Program-made: the position numbers and the translations under genes
Notes under the pieces: model-generated
What the model saw: the letters and a program-made list of their open reading frames with translations, nothing else
Database searches by the model: none
What the model was told of the DNA's origin: nothing
Part shown: positions 1 through 10,600 of the stretch, in pieces
How positions within the stretch are numbered: the stretch's first letter is position 1
How the letters are laid out: every line of letters starts with the position of its first letter
DNA from: Rhinopithecus roxellana
Taxonomy: Eukaryota; Chordata; Mammalia; Primates; Cercopithecidae
DNA length: 64,000 nucleotides
Assembly: GCF_007565055.1 (NCBI RefSeq)
Contig: NC_044551.1
Span: 97,680,089-97,744,088, forward strand
Reading direction: 5' to 3'

Positions 1-928
1 TGATGTACCAATGGTTGGGTCTTTAATTAGGTTCATTTATATAATTGAGAAAGAAGCCAGGGAATGCATGTGTGCAAGGATGATTTTAAAAGAGGATGGT
101 CTGCCTTTTGATTCTGTATGGGAGGAAAATTCATAAAAAACTGAAAAAAAAAAAAAAAAGGCAAAACTTTTTTCTAACAATCTGCTTACTACTAGCCATA
201 GATTGCCTTTGTTACAGTTTGGATGCCTGATGCATATTCGGAAGCCATCTCTCTGTTTTAATGTGTTTGATGTCTATTACGAATGGGTCATATTTGTCTC
301 GAATTTAGTACCTGAAGGATTCAAGGTTTTTTAAAGTATTCAAAACCTCTAACTATTCCCTAAAGCTTTAATCTCTGAAACAGAGAAACTTCCTGATTAG
401 AAAAACAGGCGCCTGGTTTGGCCTCCTGTAACACTGAACTATGAGAGATATTGTCCAACATTTTTGGTGGTTTTTCTCTGTGTATATTGGATAAATTTTG
501 GATGAGTGGGGCTAAAATTTTATTTTAGATTTTTAAAAAATCATGTAATAGGATTCTACTATAAGTCTTACTTTATTTGTAATATACATGTGGGTTCTAT
601 GATTATAAGTCTCTAGAATATAAACTACATGTTGAAAATTGTGAATATTCATTTTTGTGTTTGCATAGTATGTACATGCTAGAAAATTTCTCAGAGTGAC
701 TGTGGCTCATGTGACTCTTATGCCAAATGGGGATATGGTTAATTTGCCCTGGCATATACAGAGTCCTAGCTTCAGAAACACTCATCTTTCTGGTATGGCC
801 ATATTAAGATAGCTACCAGTCTCTGCACACATCTTAGTCTAGCACATTTGAACATCCTTGTGTCTACCAGTGGAAGGTACGAAAATAAGCAAAGGTTACA
901 CTTCTTTCTGTGGAATCAGAAATGATAT
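1..928. other. Non-repetitive-looking stretch, no gene seen
   Basis: AT-rich sequence with a run of about 16 A near 143-159. I recognise no repeat family, RNA gene or coding frame. Only short open frames occur, with no domain. Confidence 0.5.
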
Positions 929-943
929 AGAAATATAACTTCT

Positions 944-1267
944 GGCTGGGTGCGGTGGCTCACGCCTGTAATCCCACTACTTTGGGAGGCCGTGGCAGGT
1001 GGATCACTTGAGGTCAGGAGTTTGAGACCAGCCTGGCCAGCATGGTGAAACCCTGTGTCTACTAAAAATACAAAAATTAATCGGGCATGGTGGCACACAC
1101 CTGTGGTCAGCTACGTGGAAGGCCTGAGGCAGGAGAATCGCTTGAACCCGGGAGGTTAAGTTTGCAGTGAGCCGAGATCGCGTCACTGCACTCCAGCCTG
1201 GGTGACAGAGTAAGACTCTGCGTCAAAAAAAAAAAAAAAAAAAAAAAGAAAAATAAGAAAAAGAAAA
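944..1267 (+). mobile_element. Alu SINE (AluS-like)
   Basis: A full dimeric Alu starts at 'ggctgggtgcggtggctc' and ends in an A-rich tail (1225-1267) with G interruptions. The left arm has the 'gaggtcaggagtttgagacc' form typical of AluS. Direct repeats of about 12 bp (about 929-940 and 1268-1279, 'agaaatataa' exact) are the target-site duplication (TSD). Non-autonomous and copied by L1 machinery. Confidence 0.95.
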
Positions 1268-1282
1268 AGAAATATAATTTTT

Positions 1283-2036
1283 GACTAAATTAGTACTTCC
1301 ATATGTATGTTAGCATAATAAGCCAAGATCCAGACTACAGTAGAATGTCTTTGTAAACAAACTATGGTTGATTAGTTTGCCTGAAAGTTTCACTGTGCCT
1401 GAAATAATTCTGTTTATGTGGATTCAGATGTGTCAGCCATTTCTCATGGTCTTAGGAGAGCAGCAGAGACACTTAGATTCTTAGAACACGAAAACTGACA
1501 GAGACTTACATGTCCATTAGACTAACCCACTCATTTCATACTAACTGTATATCAAGAAGGTAAGTGACTCACAAAGCCTCAACCCAAACGCTGGCCATTT
1601 GACTCAGGTTATTGCTGCAAACAGCAGTACTGTTATTGTATCCGGAGTGCTCTAGTCCTTACAAAGTACTTTCCCTGCCAGAACTCTGCACTGTTGGTGC
1701 CCAGACCTTTAGTCTTGATCATTTTGTGCATAGGATGAGAATTATTTTTGTGTGCTGCCATGTGTGTAATCCATGTTTGTTTAAAATACTATGAGCATTT
1801 ATTTTACATAAAACATTTCTTTGTTTATGTGCTTACTGTTGAGCTCATGATCTTCTGAAATTTTTAGCTCTTGGTTTGCAGTAGAAACTGGAACTATCTG
1901 CTCCATACAGAGAAACAGATATTTTCACAATGCTTGCTAAAGCCTTACATGTTTAGGCCTTGTTCAAAATAAACTTTGTGAAGTTGTGAATGCCTGATGT
2001 CATGTGAATCATAGTAATTTATGAACATGTCAGTTG
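1283..2036. other. No gene or clear repeat seen
   Basis: No repeat I can name with confidence. Around 1505-1600 there is faint resemblance to an antisense MIR, too weak to call. Confidence 0.4.
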
Positions 2037-2041
2037 CAAGA

Positions 2042-2419
2042 TGTATTAGTTCATTTTCATGCTGCTGGTAAAGACATACCTGAGACTGGGCAATTTACAA
2101 AAGAAAGAGGTTTAATTGGACTTACAGTTCCACATGGCTGGGGAAGCCTCACAATCATCACAGAAGGCAAGGAGGAGCAAGTCCTGTCTTACATGGATGA
2201 CAGCAGGCAAAGAGAGAATGAGGAAGACGCAAAACGGAAACCCCTGATAAAACCATCAGATCTTGTGAGGTTTATTCACTACCATGAGAATAGTATGGTG
2301 GAAACTGCCTCCATGATTCAGTTATCTCCCTCCAGGTCCCTCCCACAACAATTATGGGAATTATGGGAGCTCTAATTCAAGATATGATTTGGGTGGGGAC
2401 ACAGAGCCAAGCCATATCA
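2042..2419 (-). mobile_element. Solo LTR of a MaLR element (MST/THE1 group)
   Basis: Reading the minus strand, the element starts TGATATGG, passes the 'GTCCCCACCCAAATC' block and ends 'CTAATACA', the terminal structure of MST/THE1 LTRs. It is flanked by an exact 5-bp TSD, 'caaga' (2037-2041 and 2420-2424). There is no internal region on either side, so this is a solo LTR left by LTR-LTR recombination. An open frame of 113 codons on the opposite strand lies wholly inside it and is a by-product. Confidence 0.93.
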
Positions 2420-2700
2420 CAAGAAAACATTGTTTTATGAATAGTAGGTTGTTATAGTAAAGACAAATGGGAACTAGAAACCCTAGATGATGAATACCTA
2501 ATAGCCATGTATAATTTGAATAACAAAATACAGCTAATAAATGAGAATTTTAATTAGGAGATGGTCATATGCCCTATCAAACTCATTTTATATAAAATGA
2601 TTAATTTAGTAATATAAATCACTCTGGGAACTACTTATGTAAATGGTAGCCTATATAGTAGAATCAAATGCAGTTAGGAAAATTGGCTAAATTGACACAA

Positions 2701-3273
2701 TAAAAATGGAAATGAGAAAGATCCCATTCATAATGGTATTGAAAAAAAAAGTCTTGAAATACCTAGGAATGAATTTACTGAGAAAGACACTCTGAAGAGA
2801 ACTATAAAATTATATTGAAGGACATAAAACAAAACCCAAATAGATGGAGAGACAGACCACGTTCCTGGATAGGAAAACTTAATGTTATAAAAATGTCACT
2901 TATTTTGAAATTAACATATAAATTTAATGCAGTTCCAATCAGAATTTAAGTTTTTTTTTCTTTTGGAATATGTAAAGTGATTATAAAGTTTATATGGAAG
3001 AATAAACACATGAAAATTGCCCAGAAAATGTTGAAATGGAGCAATAGCAAGGCAGTTTGCCCTACTTGATGTTAAAATCTTACATAAAACTACTTTAAAC
3101 ATAAAAACATAGTACCGGCCTTCTATAAACAAATAATTCTATAGAACACATTGAGATCATTTAGCACATAATTAATGAGGCCATTATAAGTCAGTGAATA
3201 AATTATTCATTATTCAGTTAATGAAACTGAGAGAACCAGCTGAACTTTTGGAAGAGATTAAAATTTTATTTCC
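2701..3273 (+). mobile_element. Old L1 (L1M) fragment, ORF2 region
   Basis: The sequence matches the part of L1 ORF2 beginning 'agatcccattcataatgg' and continuing through 'aaatacctaggaatgaattt' to the block before 'gaagagattaaaat'. Many frame breaks make it non-functional. The element probably continues at 4890-5740 (its 3' end), so 3274-4884 are later insertions. Confidence 0.8.
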
Positions 3274-3571
3274 AGCCTGGCACAGTGGCTCATTCCTGTA
3301 AACTCAGCACTTTGGGAGGCCAAGAGGGGTGGATCACCTGAGGTCAGGAGTTCGAGACCAGCCTGGCCAACATGGTGAAACCCTGTCCCTATTAAACATA
3401 CAAAAATTACCTGGGTGTGGTGGTGGGTGCCTATAATCCCGGGTACCTGGGAGGCTGAGGCAGGAGAATCGCTTGAACCCAGAAGGCGAAGGTTGTAGTA
3501 AGCCGAGATCATGCCATTGCAGTCCAGCTTGGGTGACAAGAGTGAAACTCCGTCTAAATTAAAAAAAAAAA
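3274..3571 (+). mobile_element. Alu SINE (AluS-like) inside the L1M
   Basis: A full-length dimeric Alu with a short A-tail (about 3561-3571). It has 'gaggtcaggagttcgagacc' in the left arm. It sits within or at the edge of the + strand L1M. A clear TSD was not seen. Confidence 0.93.
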
Positions 3572-4036
3572 GTGTAATGGACATTTAAAATATTTGCTGA
3601 CTGGAGAACAACTTTTGAATCCTTTCATATGCTTGGGGAATTCTCCACTTCATAAATTCTGCCTAAGGTGGAAGCCAAAAGTCCACTCTATGAGCCTCTG
3701 TGACTTTGGCCCCAAGATTAAGATGTACCCTGTAAACTTTGATTGAGGAAGGCATGATGAGAACTAGGAAGTGCTTTATGGAATTAATTTTGTTGAGGGT
3801 GGCAGAAAAGCATCCAGCTGTGGGAATCAGCGATGGAGGTTTGGGGGTTTGGAAGGAGTACAGTGTCCTGTGGAACAAGAAGCATCAGAATAGGAATATT
3901 TTCTCCAGCTTTAGATCCAGAGAGCCACTGAGTGCTTCTTCTTGAAACTTTTGCTGTCTAATACTCTTTAATAAATTTATTTTTTGCTCTAACTAGTGGC
4001 AATTAGTTGTGTTTGAAACTAAGAATTTTGATTGAG
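3572..4036 (+). other. Unidentified insert, LTR-like 3' end
   Basis: This stretch interrupts the L1M but matches no family I can name. Near 3968-3990 it has a polyadenylation-like 'ctttaataaatttatt' followed by a T-rich element, as LTR R regions do. An old LTR is the best guess; it may instead be a diverged L1 portion. Confidence 0.3.
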
Positions 4037-4220
4037 TGATATGGTTTGGCTGTTTGTGTCCCCACCAAATATCATCTTGAATTGTAGTTCCCATTATCCC
4101 TACTTGTCATGGGAGGGACCAGGTGGACATAATTGAATAATGGACTCGGTTTCCCCCATCGTGTTCTTGTGATAGTGAGTTCTCACGAGATCTGATGGTT
4201 TTATAAGGGGCTTCACCCTT

Positions 4221-4676
4221 TGTAGCAGGACGAGCTGCAGACCTGCAGACCTCAGACACTGAGCTGTAGAAGGAAAGGCTTTGTTCAGCTGGGAGCATTG
4301 TTTGACTCATATCTCCAAAAACCGAGCTCCCCACGTGAGCAATTCCTGTCCTTTTTATGGGCTTACAACTCTAAGGGGGTCCGTGTGAGAGGGTCGTGAT
4401 TGATTGAGCAAGCAGGGGGTAGGCGACTAGGGGTTGAATGCACCAGTAATCAGAACAGAACAGAACAGGACAGGGATTTTCACGATGCTTTTCCATACGA
4501 TGTCTGAAATCTATAGATAACACAAGCAGTCAGGTCAGGGGTTGAGTTTTAACTACCAGGCCCAGGACGGGGTGCTGGGCTGTCTGCCTGTGGATTCCAT
4601 TTCTGCGTTTTGGTTTTTACTTCTTTCTTTGGAGGCAGAAATTGGGCATAAGACAATATGAGGGGTGGTCTCCTCA
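4221..4676 (-). mobile_element. ERV1-type LTR nested in the MST LTR
   Basis: On the minus strand it begins TGAGGAGACC and ends CTCGTCCTGCTACA, giving canonical TG...CA ends. It has a TATA-like 'CCCATAAAAAGGACAGG' block and, downstream, a decayed polyadenylation signal in 'GCTGAACAAAGCC'. This is gammaretroviral LTR layout (U3-R-U5). I cannot name the family. No simple 4-5 bp TSD was found because the right junction is rearranged (see the inverted repeat). Confidence 0.65.
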
Positions 4677-4687
4677 TATTGTCTTAT
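4648..4687. repeat. Perfect 16-bp inverted repeat at LTR edge
   Basis: Arms 4648-4663 (ATAAGACAATATGAGG) and 4672-4687 are exact reverse complements around an 8-nt loop. The left arm is part of the ERV1 LTR; the right arm lies beyond its TG end, between that LTR and the resuming MST LTR. Confidence 0.95.
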
Positions 4688-4889
4688 ATCTTACTCCTCT
4701 TCACTGGGACTTCTCCTTGCTGCTGCCATGTGAAGGACATGTTTGCTTCCCATTCCATCCTGACTTTAAGTTTCCTGAGGCCTGCCGAGTCATGCTGAAC
4801 TGTGAATCAATTAAACCTCTTTCCTTTATAAATTATACAGTCTCGGGTATGTCTTTATTAGCAGTGTGAGAATGGACTGATACACTGAG

Positions 4890-5740
4890 TTACCCTTATA
4901 AAAAGTTAAATGGCAAATTATTAACTGGGAGAAGATAATTACAATCCAAATAACAAAGAGTGAAAACAGCTAAAGAAGAAAAACTATGCAAATGATCTAA
5001 ACAGGCAATGCAGTGAAGGGAAAAAAAATGCAAGTAGAAAGCTACATAACCTCACAGATAATTAGAAAAACAATAATTTAAAAAAAGTTTTAACTATCAA
5101 AGTTGCTGAAACTAAAAATATAGTTAGTTTCAGGGCTTATATGAAGGTAGGAAAATAACTTGTCTTATAGTGTGTTGGTGGAAATGTACAGGCTTAGGGC
5201 CCTGTGACCTGATAATACTCTTTACAATTAAAATGTGACTATTCATTGATTTATTAGTTTCATTCATAAGGACTTATTTAAGAAATATAAACAAAAACAT
5301 GGGGATTTAAAGATGCACAAATGCATCCACACATAAATACAAACAAGGATGTTTATCACCGTTCTCTGTGGAATAGAAAACATCTGGAAACAACTCAAGT
5401 GACCATCAGAAGGAGAACGATGATATAAGGAGTATAATGCCCACAGTTGAATTCTAAAGCACTGTTAAAACAGGGCAATCTGTATCAGCTTTATTTTCTA
5501 GATATATTATTAAAGGGAAACATCAAATGACAATGTTGTCACCATATAAAAGATTATATGTATAATCTAAGCAAAGTTAATGTTATAGAAGATATGCACC
5601 AAATAGTGCTTATATTGTGGAGGAGAGATTGAATGTGGGAGGGAGAAACTGTAAACTTTATTTTAGATATTTCTTTATCGTTTACATTTGGCACTTTTAC
5701 TTTTGTAAACCAAATGACTATGAAAAATGCATGATAGTGA
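4890..5740 (+). mobile_element. Old L1 (L1M) 3' end
   Basis: Recognisable late ORF2 and 3' region: 'aaattattaactgggagaag', then 'acaaggatgtttatcacc' and the 'ggaaacaactcaagtgacca' block, ending in a T-rich 3' UTR near 'tttcttta...tttacat'. Likely the continuation of the element at 2701-3273. Heavily mutated. Confidence 0.72.
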
Positions 5741-6132
5741 ATTCCATACCACCATCACAGTTTCATCCAACAGCTTGTTATTTGTAACATGGAGAGGTCT
5801 GCTTATTCACTTTATTTTATTTATTTTCCTGATTTCACTTTATTTTTCCTCATTCCTTGAGGAATGAGCCACATTTCTATCAGCAAGGGTATCCCCTTTA
5901 GGCAGGAATACTCAGGGATACTCATTCCTAGGCCAGCTCTGCTAGAAACATCTTGATTCTTCCCACTCCCATGCCCTCTGTAAGTTTCCTGCTTCGTGAC
6001 TGGCTTGCTTTCTCAGTTTTGACGTTTTCTCAAAGAAAGTGGATACTTATCATTACCAATCACTGAAGCAGCTCAAAGTTCAGTTGCAAAAGAGAAATTT
6101 CTTGGGAGAAAAAAAGGCCCCTACTTTAGCTT
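5741..6132. other. No gene or repeat seen
   Basis: Single-copy-looking sequence between the L1M 3' end and an Alu. 'cattccttgaggaatg' near 5851-5866 is a short palindrome. Confidence 0.4.
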
Positions 6133-6147
6133 CATTTTAGATTTTCT

Positions 6148-6422
6148 TTTGAGATGGAGCTTCGCTCTTCTTGCCCAGGCTGGCGTGCAATGGCGTGATC
6201 TCGGCTCACTGCAACCTCCACCTCCTGGGTTCAAATGATTCTCCTGGCTCAGCGTCCTGAGTTGCTGGGATTACAGGCGTCTGCCACCATGCGCCTAATT
6301 TTGGTAGAGACGGGGTTTCACCATGTTGGTTAGGCTGGTCTCAAACTCCTGACCTCAAGTGATCTGCCCTTCTTGGCCTCCCAAAGTGCTGGGATTACAG
6401 GTGTGAGACACCGTTCCCGGCC
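6148..6422 (-). mobile_element. Alu SINE, antisense
   Basis: Starts as a degraded T-rich tail and 'gagatggagcttcgctc', ends 'ccgttcccggcc'. TSDs of 15 bp with one mismatch lie at 6133-6147 and 6423-6437 ('cattttagattttct' against 'cattgtagattttct'). Diverged, with an internal deletion in the right arm; AluS or AluJ. Confidence 0.93.
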
Positions 6423-6437
6423 CATTGTAGATTTTCT

Positions 6438-6939
6438 AAAGCATGTATAGCTATCCAATTTATCTCTCCAGACTCCCACTGAATCATAAGAAGGCATATA
6501 AGTTCATTGTTAATTTAATGTTACTACTCCCCACATATTAGCATGAGGTTATATTTATGACATAGCCAAGGTGGGCTGTTAGATGACATATGTGCGCTTC
6601 ATAGTACACTGAAGTCTTTCCAGTAATCTAACCACACAGCCCATTTTACAGAACTTGGAGTGTAATCTAACAATTTTTTAATGATTCTGGTTCCTCTTCC
6701 TTTGTTTCTGCAGCATTTCCTATGACATATTGTGGCTTTGTCTAAGATTGAGCATTTCAAATTCCTTTCAAGTAATTCACCATTCCAAGGTGAACCACCT
6801 ATAGTTTCTTGAAGCTGCTAGACAGTCCGTGTAATTTTTCTATATATCTGACTGTTAGGAAGCAGTCTTTAATGCTGAGAAAGTCATTCATTTATTTCTA
6901 CCTTTTTTCTGTTGGTTTTAGGATGACACAAATTCAAAT
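6438..6939. other. No gene or repeat seen
   Basis: AT-rich, single-copy-looking sequence. No feature I can support. Confidence 0.4.
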
Positions 6940-7345
6940 AATATCAAATTATAAATGTTTATTTCTAGTATATAGAAACACAATTGAATTTTATGGATTG
7001 ACTTGTATCCTGTGTCCATGCTAAAGTAATTTATTAGTTCTAATTGGTTTTTTGTCAGTTATTTGAGATATTCTATGTAGATGATCATGTCATCTGCAAA
7101 TAAAAGCAATTTTAGTTCTTCCTTTCTAATTTGTATCTTGTATTTTTTTTTGTTTTGCCTTATGGTTATCTAAAACTTCTGCATAATATTGACTAGAAGT
7201 AGTGACTTCTAGTCACTTGTTCCCAATTTCAGGAAGCAAAGCATTGTCTTTCCTTGTTCCCAATTTCAGGAAGCAAAGCATTGTCTTGCATTGTCTTCAA
7301 ATAATATATTGTTAGCTGTAAGTCTTTTTGAAAGATATTCTTTTA
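6940..7345 (-). mobile_element. Old L1 (L1M) ORF2 fragment, antisense
   Basis: Antisense ORF2 block recognised by 'gacttgtatcctgtgtcc', 'tttattagttctaattgg' and 'gatgatcatgtcatctgcaa', ending near 'gttagctgtaagtcttttt'. It contains a 37-bp tandem duplication and is cut by the younger L1 starting about 7350. Confidence 0.75.
7216..7289. repeat. 37-bp tandem duplication (2 copies)
   Basis: Copy 1 (7216-7252) and copy 2 (7253-7289) both read 'cttgttcccaatttcagg' then 'aagcaaagcattgtctt'; only the last two bases differ. The near identity, inside an otherwise diverged L1M, points to a recent local duplication. Confidence 0.95.
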
Positions 7346-7349
7346 TTTG

Positions 7350-9612
7350 TTTATTTAACGACATTTATTTTGAGGTTACATGTGAAGGTTTGTTACATAG
7401 GCAAACTCGTGTCATGGGGTTTGTTGTACAGATTATTTTATCACCCATGTGTGAAACCCCGTTCCCATTAGTTATCTTTTCTGCTCCTGTCCCTCCTCCC
7501 AACCCTCATCCTTAAAGAGGTCCAAGCTTTGTGTTCATAAGTCCTCATTATTTAGCTCCCACTATAAGTGAGAACATGCAGTATTTGGATTTCTGTTCCT
7601 TCATTAGTTTGCTAAGGATATATTATGCTTCCACCTCCATCCATATTTCCAGAAAAGACATGATCCTGTCCTTTTTTATGGCTGCATAATATTCCATGGT
7701 GTATATGTACCACATTTTCTTTCTCCAGTCTGTCATAGATGGGCATTTAGGTTGATTCCATTTCATTGCTATCAGAATAGTACTACAGTGAACATTTGCA
7801 TGCATGTATCTTTATACTAGAATGATTTATATTCCTCTGGGTATAAACCCAGTAATGGGATTGCTGGGTTGAATGGCAGTTCTGCATTTAGGAATCACCT
7901 TACTGCTTTCCTTAATGGTTGAACTAATTCACACTCCCACCCCAACAGTGTATAAGTGTTCCCTTTTCTCTGCAACCTCACCAGCATCTGTTATTTTTTG
8001 ACTTTTTAGTAGTAGCCATTCTAACTGGTGTGAGATGGTATCTCATTTTGGTTTTTGATTTGCATTTCTCTAATGATCAGTGATATTGTGCTTTTTTCCA
8101 TATGTTTATCAGCTGCATGTATGTCTTCTTTTGAAAGTGTCCATTCATGTTCTTTGCTTACTTTTAAATGTAAAGGGGTTGTTTTTCTCCTGTAAGTGTG
8201 TTTAAGTTCCTTATAAATGCTTGATATTATACCTTTGTCAGATGCATAGTTTTCAAATGTTTTCTCCCATTCTGTAGGTTGTCTGTTTATGGTATTGACA
8301 GTTTATTTTTCTGTGCAGAGCTCTAAAGTTTAATTGGATTTAAATTTTTGCTGTGTAACTACTGCTTTTAGTGTCTTTGTCATGAAATTTTTGCCTGTTC
8401 CTGTGTCCAGAATAGTATTTCCTAGGTTGCCTTCCAGGGTTTTTACAGTTTTGGGCTTTACTTGAAGTCTTTAATTCATCTTGAAATGATTTTTGTATGT
8501 GGTGTCAGGGAGGAAACTAGCTTCAATCTTCTGCATGTGGCTAGCCAGTTATCCCAGCACCATTTATTTGAATGTGGAATCTTTTCTCTATTGTTTGTTT
8601 TTGTCAGCTTTGTCAAAGATCAGATGGTCATAGGTGTGTGACCTTATTTCTGGGCTCTCTGTGCTGTTCCTTTGGTCTGTGTGTCTGTTTTTGTACTAGT
8701 ACCATGCTGTTTTGGTTACTGTAACCCTGTAGCATAGTTTGAAGTCAGGTAACGTTATGCCTCTGGTTTTGTACCTTTTGCTTAGGATGGCCTTGGCTGT
8801 TTGGGCTCTTTTTTTGGTTCCATGTGAATTTTAAAATCATTTTTTCTAGGTGTGTGAAGAATGTTTTTGGTAGTTTGATACAAATAGCATTGAATCTGTA
8901 AATTGGTTTGGACTGCATGGCCATTTTAATGATATTGATTCTTCCTGTTCATGAGCATGGGATGTTTTTCCATTTGTTTGTGTCTTCTCTAATTTCTTTG
9001 AGCAGTGTTTTGTAATTCTCACTGTAGAGATCTTCCACCTCCCTGTTAGCTGTATTCCTAGGTATTTTATTCTTTTTGTGGCAATTGTAAATGGGATTGC
9101 TTTTCTGATTTGGCTCTTGGCTTGGCTGTTGTTGGTGTATAGGAATGCTAGTGATTTTTGTACATAGATTTTGTATCCTGAACTTTACTGAAGTTTTTAT
9201 CAGCTGAAGAAGCTTTGGGGCCAGTTTTCATGGGGAATGCTTCCCACTTGTGCCCATTCAGTATAATGCTGTCTGTAGGTTTGTCATAGATGGTTCTTAT
9301 TATTTTGAGGTATATTCCTTTGATACCTCATTTATTGAGAGGTTTTAATATGAAGTCGATTGAATTTTATCAAAAGCCTTTACCCTGTCTATTGAGGTAA
9401 TGATGTGGGTTTTGTCTTTAGTTCTGTGTATGTGATGAATCACAGTTATTGGTTTGCATATGTTGAACCAACCTGGCATCCTGGGATGAAGCCTACTTGA
9501 TCATGGTGGATTAGCTTTTTGATGTGCTGCTGGATTTGGTTTGCAAGTATTTTGTTGAGGGTTTTTGCATCAGTGTTTATCGAGAATATTGGCCTGCTCC
9601 TTTATTATTGTG
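7350..9612 (-). mobile_element. 5'-truncated L1 (late L1MA / L1PB-like)
   Basis: The + strand begins with a degenerate T-rich tail (about 7339-7358), then antisense L1 3' UTR ('ttacatgtgaaggtttgtta') and a long antisense ORF2 block up to 'atattggcctg' near 9590. About 2.26 kb, so the 5' part of the roughly 6-kb element is missing. Less diverged than the neighbouring L1M pieces. A TSD is only suggested by 'ttcttttatt' (about 7338) and 'ctcctttatt' (about 9597). Confidence 0.9.
7623..7805 (-). pseudogene. Remnant of L1 ORF2 C-terminal coding region
   Basis: A 60-codon open piece on the minus strand with 'KKMWYIYTMEYYAAIKKDRI' is the conserved region near the C-terminus of L1 ORF2p (endonuclease/reverse transcriptase protein). 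Frames upstream and downstream are broken by stops and indels, and the whole 5' part of the element is absent. No product is expected. Confidence 0.85.
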
Positions 9613-9719
9613 TAAGTGTTTGTGTTAAGAAAACTTAATATAAGATCTACCCTCTTAGTAAATTTTAAGTATACCATACAATATTGCTATTTATAGGCAG
9701 GTCTTGCTTTTTGAAAGTC

Positions 9720-10600
9720 AGTTATTATATCTTTGATGTCTTTTTTTTCTAACTGGGGTGTTTGTACCATTTACATCTATTGTAATTGTTGATATGGTTA
9801 GATTTTTATCTATCATCTGGCTACTTGCTTTCTCATAATCCTGTCCTGTTTTTCTTTCTTCTTCTTTTCTTGCCTTGCTTTGGATTATTTTGTTGTTGTT
9901 TTTATGATTACATTTTATCTCCACTCTTGCTTTTTAGTTATATCTCTTTTACATTTCTTTATATGGGGGTTCTCTACGCTGTATAGTATACATAATTACC
10001 ACAATCTACCTTCAGGTAGTATTACAAGATTTTACCTTATAGCATGAGAAACTCATAGCGGTATACACCCATTTTTCTCTATCTCAACCTTTGTGCTTTG
10101 TGGTCATGTATTTTATTTCACACATATTGTAAATTCTATAATCAGTGTTACTATGTTACCTAGACATACAATTATCTTTAGAAATGACTAAAATCAGAAA
10201 AGTATCTTTAGTATTCATCTTCACTTTTATCTTTTCTGGAGTTTACCATTACCTTGAGAAGATTCAGATTTTCTTCAAGCATCCTATTCCTTTCTGAAGA
10301 AATTCCTTTAAGATGTTGTCATGGTTTTGCTTTTGTTGCTTTGGCCTTTGGTAATAAATTTTTTCAGAGTTTTTTTTTTTTTGGTCTCATAAAATCTTTA
10401 TCTTGATGTCATTTTTGAAAGATGTTTTCACAGGTGTAGGATTCTGGGTTGGCAGTTTTTTGTTTTTCTTTAATACCGTAAAGATGTTAATTGTCTTCAG
10501 GCTTACACTGTATCTTATAAAGAAGTTTGTCATCATTCCTCTCTTTTTTCTTCAGTATGTTGAGGTACTTTTCTCCCCTTAGTGCCTTAAGCCTTACGCT
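9720..10600 (-). mobile_element. Old L1 (L1M) ORF2 fragment, antisense
   Basis: Recognised by 'gtttgtaccatttacatc', 'tattgtaattgttgatatgg', 'aatctaccttcaggtagta' and 'gatgttttcacaggtg', which follow the order of antisense L1M. Diverged, with indels. 9613-9719 between the two L1 pieces is not assigned. Confidence 0.68.

Larger units (their letters stand above)
4037..4884 (+). mobile_element. MaLR LTR (MSTA-like), split by an ERV1 LTR
   Basis: It starts 'tgatatggtttggctg' and ends 'gaatggactgataca', the two ends of an MST LTR on the + strand. Near-TSDs 'ttgag' (4032-4036) and 'ctgag' (4885-4889) flank it, one mismatch. The middle (about 4221-4700) is a foreign LTR plus a short foldback piece; MST sequence resumes at about 4701 with 'cttctccttgctgctgcc'. 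Confidence 0.88.

Noticed and set aside
2034..2375. Open frame of 113 codons on the plus strand
   Set aside because: Lies in the antisense MST/THE1 LTR (2042-2419); a similar frame occurs in the THE1 at 57260-57626.
3258..3584. Open frame of 108 codons on the minus strand
   Set aside because: It is the antisense of the Alu at 3274-3571; the same Alu-type peptide recurs at 13635, 16423, 47533, 48388, 55261 and 61075.
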